From Dictyobacter formicarum (GTDB lineage Bacteria; Chloroflexota; Ktedonobacteria; Ktedonobacterales; Ktedonobacteraceae): 64,000 nt of DNA. Shown piece by piece: positions 28,458 to 37,520 of this stretch. Under the pieces are notes generated by a model, which saw only the letters and a program-made list of their open reading frames with translations, was not told where the DNA came from and searched no databases. Location: the NCBI RefSeq assembly GCF_016587435.1, contig NZ_BNJJ01000015.1:124001-188000 (forward strand). Direction: 5' to 3'. Position 1 is the first letter of the stretch. Every line of letters starts with the position of its first letter. The translations under genes were made by a program, and so were the position numbers.

Positions 28458-28935
28458 AAAGGCACCTGGTTTCGGCTGCTCACGGCGCTACGAGAAGCTG
28501 AACGTGAGCGGGTCGGGAGAAATGTCCAGCCCAGTGCTGCCATCATGGATGCGCAAAGCGTCAAGACTGTCGAGGAATCTGCCGGGATTTGTGGTTTCGA
28601 TGCGCATAAATGCGTGAAAGGACGCAAGCGCCACATTCTTGTCGATACGCTTGGCCTTCTCCTGGCTGTATATGTCACTCCCGCTGATCTGCACGGTGGG
28701 AAAGGGGCTCGGTGCCTGCTCGCCGGACTCGCTCCATTGCACCTACGTCTCAAAAAGATCTGGGCCGATGCGGCGTACCGTGGACAGGAGTTGGCTGCTT
28801 GGTGCCAGGCGGAAGGTGGCTGGGATCTCGAAGTGGTCGAGCGCACGCCCAGCACACGCGGCTTCAGTATTTTACCTAGACGGTGGGTGGTGGAGCGAAC
28901 ACTGAGTTGGATTTCCCGTAATAGAAGAATGAGTA
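28453..28935 (+). pseudogene. IS5-family transposase, C-terminal fragment
   Basis: The frame begins inside the protein (WFRLLTALREAERERVG) and reads MDAQSVKTVEESAG (Asp), GRKRHILVDTLGLLL, KKIWADAAYRGQEL (Asp) and [16 protein letters not shown] (Glu), ending at SRNRRMSRD. The N-terminal DNA-binding part is missing and the 3' end is overrun by another IS. It retains the DDE signature but no start. Confidence 0.7.
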
Positions 28936-29507
28936 GAGATGGCGCACTTCTGCCAGACTCAGCGGGAGACCAAGCTGCTCGCTGGAGCTTTTTTTTTCGC
29001 GCGTCCGGTGTCGCACCACGGCCAGCACAGCGTGTGCAAAGAGGGCCAACGTCATGAACCGGTACCAGGCGCGATACGTGCGAACTTCATACTGATCCAG
29101 ACCAACTTCGCCTTTTGCCTCCTCAATTCCTTCTTCGATGGTCCAGCGTCGGCCTGTGATGCGCACCACCTCCGGCAGCGTGAGTGTAGCCGGGCCAGCC
29201 ACGCGGTAGTACGCCCGGTGGCTGGGATCAGAGAGCGAACGCCACAGCAGCAGAAACCGTGCCTGGCAGCTCTCGCTGCTCTTCTCGTCTGCTTCCTCGA
29301 GGGGCTCGCCCCCTTCAGGCAAAATGCGCGCACGAAGCGGCCTGCCCTGTTGCGGGCTTCGGCTCGGCGGAAATGTGCTCCGATGCGAACCTGCACCTGG
29401 GCCAATTCCTCGAGGGCGTGCTGGAGTACCACTTCTTCGGGGATCGGACCTTCCTGGTCCTGTGCTTCCGTGATCATCTGCTGTTCCTCCTGGCAGCAGT
29501 CTATCAC
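28897..29507 (-). pseudogene. IS701-family transposase, internally deleted
   Basis: The 5' part ([29 protein letters not shown]) is the N-terminus of an IS701-type enzyme. It is joined, with a frame change near 29310, to the C-terminal part ([48 protein letters not shown]). The central catalytic region is gone. A separate IS701-like C-terminal scrap occurs at 63650-63860. Confidence 0.6.
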
Positions 29508-29702
29508 ATCCGCTCTCTAAGTGGGACTGTAGTAAGCGTGTTTTGGAATGCACAGCGGTGGCCCTGCGTGGTAAGAAGAGCAAGCCAGGAGAAGTTTTTT
29601 TCTTTCTCTGCCAGTAGAATAGATGCACTTGCAAATTGCAAGCAGATCTACGCCCCCATGAGTCATTCCCAATGGAAGAGGGAAAGGAAAGAAGGAAACA
29701 CT

Positions 29703-30500
29703 ATGAACACACGTGATCAGCACCATTTCACCACCGGCCTCGACACCTCTGCGCTGCCTGCGGTAGTTGACCGGGCCACCTGGCAGGCGGAATTGGACAA
29801 GCTGCTGGTTCGGGAAAAGGCGCACACCCGCCAAGGGGATGCGATCGCGGCGGCTCGAAGGCATCTGCCGATAGTGGAGGTGGACCCCACCATCCAGCTT
29901 CTCGGCCCGCACGGACCGGTCACGCTGCTGGAGGTCTTCGAGGGTCGCCGGCAACTAATCGTCTACTTTCACATGTGGCACACCGGTCAACCCACCAGTG
30001 CCCAGTGCGAGGGCTGCACCTTCTTCAATGGCCAGGTCCACGAGCTGTCCTACCTGCATTCCCGCGACGTCACCTACGCCACGTTCTGCGAAGGCCCGTA
30101 CGAGGAGAGCGTCCGTTACCGCGACTTCATGGGGTGGGATGTCCCATGGTACTCGGTACAAGACTCCGCCGACGCTCTGTTCGCTGGGCGCGGGTTCGGC
30201 ATGCTGGTATGCTACCTGCGGCACGGCGACCGCGTGTTCAAGACCTACTGGACCACCGGTCGCGGCGTGGAGGCGATGGCCCCCAGCTACGGGCTGTTGG
30301 ACATGACCGTGTACGGTCGGCAAGAGACCTGGGAAGACTCGCCTGCTAGCTGGCCGCAACGGTGGGAAAACACCGGCGACCAGTTCCGCACGGACGGACG
30401 TCCTACCGCCCAATGGTCCCGGCTTGCGGCCGGATGCTCCGACGACCTCGGCACCAGGGCTCCCTCCCCCGACCCACACGGCAGCCAAAACCAGCTGTGA
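29703..30500 (+). CDS. DUF899 thioredoxin-like protein
   Basis: The 265 residues fit DUF899: WQAELDKLLVREKAHTRQGD at the start, the HMWHTGQPTSAQCEGCTFF block with a CxxC pair, the RDVTYATFCEGPYEES strand, GWDVPWYS, and a late WPQRWENTGDQFRTDG. AAGGAAAC precedes ATG 29703. The family has a thioredoxin fold; its role is not established. The gene and about 150 bases after it are clearly richer in G+C than the neighbours, a sign of recent transfer, perhaps from actinobacteria. Confidence 0.8.
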   Translation: MNTRDQHHFTTGLDTSALPAVVDRATWQAELDKLLVREKAHTRQGDAIAAARRHLPIVEVDPTIQLLGPHGPVTLLEVFEGRRQLIVYFHMWHTGQPTSAQCEGCTFFNGQVHELSYLHSRDVTYATFCEGPYEESVRYRDFMGWDVPWYSVQDSADALFAGRGFGMLVCYLRHGDRVFKTYWTTGRGVEAMAPSYGLLDMTVYGRQETWEDSPASWPQRWENTGDQFRTDGRPTAQWSRLAAGCSDDLGTRAPSPDPHGSQNQL

Positions 30501-30699
30501 GCCTTTTGATCAGAACCGACGCGGCGGTGGCGTGCAGCGCGGCCAACTCACGATGGTCGTGCTCGGTGCCGTGTTGGGAGTTGACACCGCAGGAGCGCCG
30601 CCGGCCGGTGCGGGTGGTGACCAAGTAGGCCCAGTACTACGCAAGCGGCCATGAAGCGCAAAGGAAAAGCGGATTGGCAGGGAAAAGAAGGAGTGAACA

Positions 30700-31113
30700 A
30701 GCACTCATTCAGAAGTGGAGCGAGCGCTGACTATATTGGAATCATCTTGCCATCCACCATTCTCTGCCAGATCAGCATGGGCATTTGTATTCCTACGTTC
30801 TCTATTGCTGCCGTTATCGGGATCGAACAGGGTGAGCAGGGCCTGGCAGCCGGCCTCCAGGGGACCGTGGGGCAGGCTGGCGGAGGAGCTCATGCTTGCC
30901 ATCACGGCGGCAGTGGTGGCAATGAGTACGGCATCTGTTCAGGACTTTGCGCCGAACTCGTCCCCATCGGTGATGGCGCCACTCAGTGGCTTACATGCAG
31001 GGCTCCTGGTCCTAGCAGGAGGTGCAGCTCTTGGAGCACTGATTGCTGCGGTTTTCATCCAGAAACAGCCTGCAACGAACTCCAGACCAGGAAAGCAGCC
31101 TTTGTGCCCGTAA
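30700..31113 (+). pseudogene. MFS (DHA2-like) transporter, C-terminal fragment with frameshift
   Basis: One frame gives DYIGIILPSTILCQISMGIC then GIEQGEQGLAAGLQGTVGQ, matching the last third of DHA2-type drug exporters. After a shift near 30880 the next frame gives LMLAITAAVVAMSTASVQ and LLVLAGGAALGALIAAVF, the final membrane helix. The N-terminal two thirds are absent, so no working pump is made. Confidence 0.55.
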
Positions 31114-31213
31114 GACGTTCTGTTCTATCTTGTTTGAGCCGTTTGGCATAAGGAATCAAACAAGGAACCTTCGATGACGACTTTCACTCGATAACACAAA
31201 CAAGGAGACAATA

Positions 31214-32005
31214 ATGAACACAGTAACTTCAAAAGACGGTACAAAGATTGCGTACGACAAAGAAGGCGAGGGGCCGACAGTTCTTCTGGTTGACGGTGCG
31301 CTATGCACCCGCTCAACCGGTTCCAAACCAGAACTGGTCAAGCTCCTTGCGGCGCACTTTACGGTCTATAGCTATGATCGTAGGGGGCGAGGTGACAGCG
31401 AGGATACCAAACCCTATGCCGTCGAGCGGGAGATTGAGGATACTGAGGCATTGATTGATGCAGCTGGCGGGGCAGCGTATCTCTACGGCCATTCCTCGGG
31501 TGCGGCTCTTGCCATGGAAACAGCCATAAGGCTTGGCAAGAAAGTCAAGAAGCTTGCTATGTACGAGGCTCCTTACAATGATGATTCTCAGGCCCAGCGG
31601 GCCTGGAGGGAATACCTCAAACACCTCACAGAGCTTTTAGCAGCCGACCGCCGAGGCGATGCCGTAGCGCTGTTTATGAAGTTGGTTGAGACTCCGACCG
31701 AGCAGATTGAGGGAATGCGCCATGCCCTGATATGGCCACTGTTGGAGGCCATAGCACCGACACTTGCCTATGACCACGCTGCCATCTTGGGCGAAGACGC
31801 CTCAGTCCCCACCCAATGGGCAGCCAGGGTAACCATACCTGTACTCGTAATGAGCGGTGGCGCGAGTTATCCCTTTATGCATGACACGGCACGAGCATTG
31901 AGTCAGGCAATGCCTCATGCAGAACTCCGTGTGCTGGAAGGTCAAAGCCACAATGTGGACCCTGATGTTTTGGTGCCAGCGCTTGTGGAGTTCTTCTCCC
32001 TGTAG
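31214..32005 (+). CDS. Alpha/beta-fold hydrolase
   Basis: The 263 residues form a compact alpha/beta hydrolase: VLLVDGALCTRSTGSK, YDRRGRGDSEDT, the nucleophile elbow LYGHSSGAALAMETA (Ser near 95), IPVLVMSGGASYPF, and the catalytic His in EGQSHNVDPDVL. GGAGA is spaced well from ATG 31214. Length is typical and no signal peptide is seen. The substrate is unknown; esterase or haloperoxidase-like activity is possible. The frame is intact despite lying among debris. Confidence 0.8.
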   Translation: MNTVTSKDGTKIAYDKEGEGPTVLLVDGALCTRSTGSKPELVKLLAAHFTVYSYDRRGRGDSEDTKPYAVEREIEDTEALIDAAGGAAYLYGHSSGAALAMETAIRLGKKVKKLAMYEAPYNDDSQAQRAWREYLKHLTELLAADRRGDAVALFMKLVETPTEQIEGMRHALIWPLLEAIAPTLAYDHAAILGEDASVPTQWAARVTIPVLVMSGGASYPFMHDTARALSQAMPHAELRVLEGQSHNVDPDVLVPALVEFFSL

Positions 32006-32044
32006 CCGCTTTATGACACGAGAAATGCAATACAGAGCCATAAA

Positions 32045-32079
32045 ATCGGAAACGTGCACATTCTCTGCACGTTTCCGAT
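32045..32079. repeat. 14-bp hairpin after the hydrolase gene
   Basis: ATCGGAAACGTGCA and TGCACGTTTCCGAT pair perfectly around a 7-nt loop. It lies 40 nt after the stop codon. No T tract follows, so it may act as an mRNA-end barrier rather than a classic terminator. Confidence 0.5.
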
Positions 32080-32289
32080 GAACTGCGCAAAGCCTCGTGT
32101 GCTGCTCATTCCTCATAGCCGTGCACGCAGCTATCGAAACAACTTCCGTTCTCTTGAACTCTCCTGTTTGTGGCAACAAACCAACGATTTTGGCACGAAT
32201 TGCAGGGATTTAATCGGCGACGTTGCTTGCCGCAGGTGCCTCCTCATTGGACAGGTTCACGCGGAGCGGTCGGAGATTGTTAAGAGAGC

Positions 32290-32977
32290 GGTTCTGTCAG
32301 AACTGAGAATATTGAGGTCCACAGGAAAGTTCCCCAACATCATTCGCTGGGCTATGAGGCTGTTCGCATCAGGTGTTGCAATGTCGCAAGTCTTTCGCAG
32401 AAGACATGTCTCAGTTCTCTCAGTGGGTTCTGTCAGAATTCAGAGAAAGGCTTGTCTTGGACACCGTTTGCAGGTATGCTAAGAGCACAATTTCTCTGAT
32501 CGGGAGTGCCTCATGAACTGTCCACATTGTGCCTCGACCATCACCAGCGAACAAACCCAGAAGACTACGCTTGGCTATGGAACGTTTCGTTGCTCAGCTT
32601 GCAAACGCCGCTTCAACGAGCGTATCCACGAGCAGTTCGTGAGATCCTTGGGAGCGATGTACAGCATCGAACCAATACATATCTCAATAATCAGTTGGAG
32701 CAAGACCATCGAGGAGTGAAACAACGGTACTACCCGATGCGTGGCTTTGGGAATTTCGCATCAGCGGCGCGTTTTTGCCATGCTTTTGATGAATTGCGCA
32801 AGTATTTTTGCCCACGCCACACCATGGGCGAAACACAGTCTCTTCTGGAGCAACGACGGTTGTTCTGTGAAAAACTTGCTACCCTGCAACTTTGGATGCG
32901 GATGGCTTCCTAACTCAACGGATATGGTTGAGGGACTTCCACCCCTTGGCTTTCATGCCCTCAGTTCTGACAGAACC
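32290..32977 (+). mobile_element. Deleted IS6-family element
   Basis: The end repeat GGTTCTGTCAGAACTGAG occurs at 32290 and, inverted, ends at 32977. A second left-type end with three changes lies at 32426. The inner frames give an N-terminal zinc ribbon (MNCPHCASTITSEQ, FRCSACKRRFNER). After a deletion and frame change they give the C-terminus with the catalytic Glu (NNQLEQDHRGVKQRYYPMRG). The DD part is missing. Confidence 0.6.
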
Positions 32978-33371
32978 GTCGCACTGCACGCAGAGAAACC
33001 TGTCAGTACGCTTTCCGCTGCTGCCATTCCTAGAAGACCTTAAACAAGGGTCCGTCGCGATATCTCTCGCTGACTCCTTTGCGCTAAAAGTGGCCTACAT
33101 TCTTTCATGCTCTGAAATCCAAGCTTTTTGATCTCTATTCTACCATCAACTCGCAATCACTGCCTATCTACTCAGGCCAAAGTTAAGATTTTTGGAATGC
33201 ATAAAGCGGTCCTTGTCTCAGCCCTGGTTAAGGGAAAACAACTTGTTGCTTTTCTTTCCCTCTAAGGTGTAGACTAAAACAAGCAAGGTCATTGTTTCGT
33301 CTACTTATGAAGTACACTTGATGGCTACCCGATAATAGTCATCAATACACTACCATGAGAGGAGAAAGCAC
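32978..33371. other. Intergenic stretch without a recognised gene
   Basis: No frame with family features is seen. The last 20 bases carry GAGAGGAG, the ribosome site of the next gene. Promoter elements were not confidently placed. Confidence 0.4.
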
Positions 33372-34040
33372 ATGGCTTTCATCTCGCCCCAAGATCAGCA
33401 GACATTACGAACACTCTTCTCACAAGAGCTTCAGAATGACGTAACTCTTCTGTACTTCACACAACTGGAGTCAGTAATGCGAGTTCGAGGCCAGGAGTGT
33501 ACCACTTGTAAGGATACTCGTGAGTTGCTTGAAGAGGTTACTGGCCTCTCGGAGAAAATTCATCTCACTGTGAAGGATTTTGTTCAAGACGAGCCAGAGG
33601 CCCAACGCCTTGGTGTCACGCATATTCCAGCCACTATCCTTCAGGGAAGCGCTAAAGGGGCCGTTCGCTTTTTTGGAGTTCCAGCAGGGTATGAATTTTC
33701 TACCTTGATTGAAGACATTCTGGATATCTCCAAGGGAACGACGAAGTTGCACTCCACCACACAGGAGGCAGTTTCAAAAATCGATCATGACCTGCATATA
33801 CAGGTGTTCGTAACTCCCACTTGACCCTATTGTCCAAGAGCGGCCAGGTTGGCCCACCAATTAGCTATTGAGAACGTGCATATTACCGCCGACGTGATAG
33901 AAGCCTCCGAGTTCATTGATCTTGCCCAACGTTACCATGTTCAGGCAGTACCCAAAACTGTCATCAATGACCGTGTTGAATTTACCGGGGCACTCCCTGA
34001 GCCCCGCTTCATGCAGGAAGTTCTAAAAGCCCAATCTTAA
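33372..34040 (+). CDS. Protein disulfide oxidoreductase, glutaredoxin-like, candidate selenoprotein (UGA in CxxC)
   Basis: Two thioredoxin-fold domains lie in one frame interrupted by a single TGA at 33822-33824 (codon 151). Domain 1 has GQECTTCKDT (Cys43, Cys46). Domain 2 reads HIQVFVTPT, then UGA, then PYCPRAARLAHQLA and later QAVPKTVINDRVEFTGALPE. This matches archaeal and bacterial PDO proteins, where that codon is the nucleophilic Cys of CPYC. Read as selenocysteine, the product is 222 aa with a UPYC site. GAGAGGAG precedes ATG 33372. The other reading is a Cys-to-stop mutation. No other lesion is present in the frame. It would catalyse dithiol/disulfide exchange in the cytoplasm. Confidence 0.7.
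33829..33861 (+). promoter_or_regulatory. Possible bacterial SECIS hairpin
   Basis: GGCCA (33842-33846) pairs with TGGCC (33850-33854), leaving the loop GGT. A lower stem ATTG/CAAT (33829-33832 with 33858-33861) can close it. The first loop base is 22 nt after the UGA, inside the 16-37 nt range described for bacterial SECIS, and G occupies the first two loop positions as required. Confidence 0.5.
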
Positions 34041-34204
34041 ACGTTTCGGGCAAAAGAGAAAGGGCTTAACAAGAACATATCCTCACCCGAAACCTATGGC
34101 ACATCTTTAGCAGCTATAAAGGAAAGTTGTTCAGTAAGGTAAGGAGATTGTGAGCAGGCGGCAAATACAGATGAATTCCCTGCATCTGCCACCTGCTCCA
34201 CTGG

Positions 34205-35195
34205 CCCACGGGTTGCGCAACGAGGTTGTAAAGGGTAGCGGTGGAGGGAAGAAATGAGCCTTCTTAAGAGGGAAGCAAAAGAAATTCCCTTACTAAGGAG
34301 GCCATATGAACAGTATCGCCGATTCTGCCGTGACTATCCAGACTTCTGCCCGATCTGCGCTCTCCACTCCTAGTTGGATGGGCGAAGTAACGCTCATGGC
34401 TCATCACCTTCGCCTGCACGACGTTCTTTTTGGCTGCACTCTCCCCTGAGCCTGTCGACGCTCTGCGCACGCTCTTCCTCTCGGATCAATTGGCTCGTCC
34501 GCTGGATACACAGGAGCATCTGGCCGGCTTATGGGATCGGCAAGCAACCTGCTGGATCGTCTTCGATATTGCTGGCACGCGGGAAGCGGCCCGTCAACGA
34601 GCCTTACCCAGGACTCAGAACTCGCCTCTCGCTCATCGCCGATTGCGTCCACTGTGTGCTCCTGCATCCTCTGGCCGTTGGATCGGCCCCGCTCCTCTGG
34701 CGTGATTGGAGTCGCAGACGTCATCGGCGAGCGTGCAGAGACCTCCTGCGCCATCAACGGGTGGAGGTGCTGGTGGAAGTGGCTCGATCACCTGGTTCGG
34801 CCTTGTCGGAGCCGATCCCGATCCTTTCTCGGGCAGAGCGAGCCCATACTCGGCTCTCGGGGGAAGACAGGCTCGCACGCAATGAGAAGACCTTGACCTC
34901 TGGTCGCGTGTCCCTCACCCTCTTTGGCGTTCCTGCATCCTTTGCGACCTGGTTGGGTCTGGCGACGCTGTAACCCCGCTTCCGTGCCATATCGTTTGGC
35001 TTGCTTCTCGGAACACCTGTTGCTCCGAGCACTTCTTGCTGCCTGTTTGCTCTCGCTGGTCTCTCGTGGCGTTTCTCTTTGACCCATATTCCTCGGTGAC
35101 GACCGGTTCTCGTGTGCATATGGTCCAGTTTCAAGAGAGTGGCATCCCTTCCCCAACGGATAGCTCTTCTACAATCTCGTTGCGCAACTCGTGGG
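34205..35195 (+). mobile_element. TIR-bounded element, internally deleted
   Basis: The left end CCCACGGGTTGCGCAACGAG at 34205 and the inverted right end (CCCACGAGTTGCGCAACGAG on the other strand, from 35195) agree over about 28 bp with three or fewer mismatches. Inside is a wrecked transposase gene. The ends match those of the cargo element at 61493-63644. No target duplication was seen. Confidence 0.7.
34306..34973 (+). pseudogene. Transposase remnant of the TIR element (family uncertain)
   Basis: N-terminal scraps (TLMAHHLRLHDVLFG, then in another frame DALRTLFLSDQLARPLDTQE) are joined by a deletion to the C-terminus (HPLAVGSAPLLWRDWSRRRH, ARNEKTLTSGRVSLTLFGVP). The C-terminal part is about 60% identical by eye to that at 62780-63412. 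Several frame changes make it dead. Confidence 0.55.
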
Positions 35196-35235
35196 AATGA
35201 GATATGCTACACTTGTGCCATGAAGACAAATTTCG

Positions 35236-35716
35236 TATGGCAGAGCATTTGCCCTGCGAGGAAATAGAAAGGCGCTATCGCAAGGAAAAAGACGGCATCG
35301 CACGTGACGGCTTGCAGGTCATCTGGCTGACCGTACAAGTTATGCCTGCACGGCACGACCAGTTACGGCTACACATGGGTGTGGATGCTGGTCCAGCGCT
35401 ACAATCAAGACAGGCCAAGGCCGTGAGTGATGGACATCATGAGAACTTTAGTGTCCATACATCTTGTCGCCACCACAGTAGTGCCAATTGCAAGAAGCCC
35501 TGGAGTGCGTCCACCCAATGGAGGGCTCTGGTCAGGACCCAAAGTCGCCAATTGGATTACCGAGCAGGTTGGTCGCAGGGTTCATACCCAATGTGGATGG
35601 AGTAACTTCGACGTCTCCGTTTCAGCAAACGAGTGGTGCGTCCTTGTCATGTCAAAGCCGACCCACAAGCTCAGAACGCCTTTAAAAAACTGAGCCTGGA
35701 TGTCGAGCAAATCTAA
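35236..35716 (+). pseudogene. IS630-like transposase N-terminal relic
   Basis: The frames, with shifts, give MAEHLPCEEIERRYRKEKDG, TWVWMLVQRYNQDRP (a helix-turn-helix), GGLWSGPKVANWITEQVGRR, and FKKLSLDVEQI. This is the DNA-binding half of IS630-type enzymes with the SGPKVANWI motif. The DDE half is absent; the next gene starts 15 nt after the relic's stop. Confidence 0.55.
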
Positions 35717-35730
35717 AGGAGCATGGGAGT

Positions 35731-36369
35731 ATGACAAAACATATTGCTGGTATCGCCATTCCGGATAGTCAATTGGCAAAGGAAGCCGCAGATCTGCTTC
35801 ACAACTACGGCAGTTCACTGTTGTGGAACCATTCGCATCGGGTATTCCTCTTTGGGTCGCTCTTTAGTCGTCAAGACAAGCTGACGTACGACCCTGAGCT
35901 CCTCTATATTAGTGCACTGTTTCATGACCTTGGCCTCACCAGCCATTACCGGAGTCCAGACAAACGCTTTGAGGTTGATGGAGCCAATGCCGCACGCAGT
36001 TTCCTGGAGCAACATGGCATTTCTCATGAGGCTACCCGGCTGGTGTGGGACGCGATTGCGCTCCATACCACGAGAGGAGTAGCTCAATACAAGGAGCCAG
36101 TGGTGGCACTTCTCTATCGTGGTGTCGTTTTCGATGTGATAGGGGATCACTTTGCAGAACTTTCCGAGGAGACTCGCTCTCAAGTCGTGTCAGCCTTCCC
36201 TCGTGATGGGTTCAAGCAGAAGATTCTGCAGACGTTTCTTGATGGCTTTCGACACAAACCAGAGACCACGTATGGCAATATCAATGCCGACATCTGTGAG
36301 CGCTACCTTCCTGGCTACAAACGTCCGAACTATTGTGACTTCGTCCTGCAGTCTCCATGGAATGAATGA
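35731..36369 (+). CDS. HD-domain hydrolase
   Basis: The 212 residues carry an HD metal site: WNHSHRVFLFG (His), YISALFHDLGLTSHY (His-Asp), EVDGANAARSFLEQHG, and WDAIALHTTRG with a later His. The order and the FEVDGANAA stretch resemble the cyanamide-hydratase-like branch of the HD superfamily. AAGGAGCATGGGAGT precedes ATG 35731. It is soluble, of normal length, and unbroken. Substrate assignment is inferred only; a nucleotide or small nitrile-like substrate is possible. Confidence 0.75.
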   Translation: MTKHIAGIAIPDSQLAKEAADLLHNYGSSLLWNHSHRVFLFGSLFSRQDKLTYDPELLYISALFHDLGLTSHYRSPDKRFEVDGANAARSFLEQHGISHEATRLVWDAIALHTTRGVAQYKEPVVALLYRGVVFDVIGDHFAELSEETRSQVVSAFPRDGFKQKILQTFLDGFRHKPETTYGNINADICERYLPGYKRPNYCDFVLQSPWNE

Positions 36370-36476
36370 CCATGGGTTGCCTTTGCCGAGTAGTATCATT
36401 GAATCCAGCTCCAGTCAGCTCCTTTCAGTTGATCTGGCGTTGAGAGAGGGAGATCCTTTGGGAAGGACACAACGAG

Positions 36477-36585
36477 ATGAAAGCAATCCGTATGCATGGT
36501 CGTGGCGGTCCAGAGGGGCTTGTTTATGAAGATGTGCCACAACCACATCCTGGTCAGGGAGAAGTGTTGGTTCGCGTCTCAAACC
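36477..36585 (+). pseudogene. Zinc-type alcohol dehydrogenase/quinone reductase, N-terminal stub
   Basis: The reading frame begins MKAIRMHGRGGPEGLVYEDV then PQPHPGQGEVLVRV, the standard opening of MDR-family NADPH:quinone reductases. After about 35 codons it departs into unrelated sequence where an IS fragment starts. Only the first strands remain. Confidence 0.65.
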
Positions 36586-36671
36586 TCGCCAAGACCGTCT
36601 TGACACATACTCGTCGGATCCCTTGGACTAAAATTCCGGGTGGGTGGCGGGATCTTTGCAAGGGTAGTTTT

Positions 36672-37500
36672 TTAAATGCCGTTCTGTTTGCGAGCAAGAG
36701 AGTGGCGTTGGCGCGTACGTTTGGTAGCCTCCTTCCCTTTTTGGGGTCGTTTGTTGGGACCCCGTTTGCGCGTGGCCGCTGGCAGATGTTCGGGCCAGGC
36801 AAAAGCTGGAAAGCGTCCCTGCATTTGCCAGCAGTCAAAGATGGCCATGTAAAGCATCCATAAATTTCCCAGGCTCAAGCAACTCAATTCCCGTGGTGGC
36901 TGCCGGCCTGTGGCCGCTTTGCGCGTCGGATGCTGTTGGGGCAGGCGTTCCAGATGCGTCTGGGGGATCGCCGCCTCCGCCTCGGGGGCCTGGCTGATCT
37001 GCCATAACGTGCTCACTGCCATCACCAGCAGATACCACTGCATGCGATGGGCCTACTCGATCTTGCTGTGCTGCCATCTCCATCCGCGACTTTTGAGATC
37101 GGCAAAGCCACATTCGATCCAGAAGCGCATTTGATACTATCCCAACACCGCTTCGTCCGGCTCCAGATCACTGATCACAATCCAGATCTGCTTCTGCCTC
37201 TCCCCTTGCCCGGTCAGCATCGTGCAAGCCAATTGGACGCCCGAATAACAGACGACCCTGCCACATCAGCCAATGCCTTGCCGGGCCAGCACCTCTTTCA
37301 TCGGCTGGTAATCGTCTCGGCCCTGCACCCACACATTGCCCAATGCTTCAGACGCAAGAAGGGGTGCCATCCCAGGGCCACGATGTGAGAGAACAAGCTG
37401 CTCCGCTGATGCCACGATCACAACTGACCAGAGTCGTTGGGCACCGCTGGTTTGAGTTGGCTCAGCAACTCCTCCCAGATCGGTTCCCAAGTTCCTTGCT
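36672..37500 (-). pseudogene. DDE-type transposase relic (IS4/IS701-like)
   Basis: Minus-strand frames give GERQKQIWIVISDLEPDEAV, a TAG at 37137-37139 where Trp is expected, then FWIECGFADLKSRGWRWQHS and MQWYLLVMAVSTLW. These are typical C-terminal blocks of DDE enzymes, with the Glu in FWIEC. Upstream scraps (HIVALGWHPFLRLKH) need at least one more frame change. It is inactive and inserted into the dehydrogenase stub. Confidence 0.6.
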
Positions 37501-37520
37501 TTTGCGTTTTCCTGATAAAT

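Noticed and set aside
32045..32079. Rho-independent terminator after the alpha/beta hydrolase
   Set aside because: The hairpin is good but no T tract follows on either strand, so it is listed only as a repeat.
34205..35195. Target-site duplications of the TIR elements
   Set aside because: Flanking bases of both copies were compared by eye and no matching direct repeat was found.
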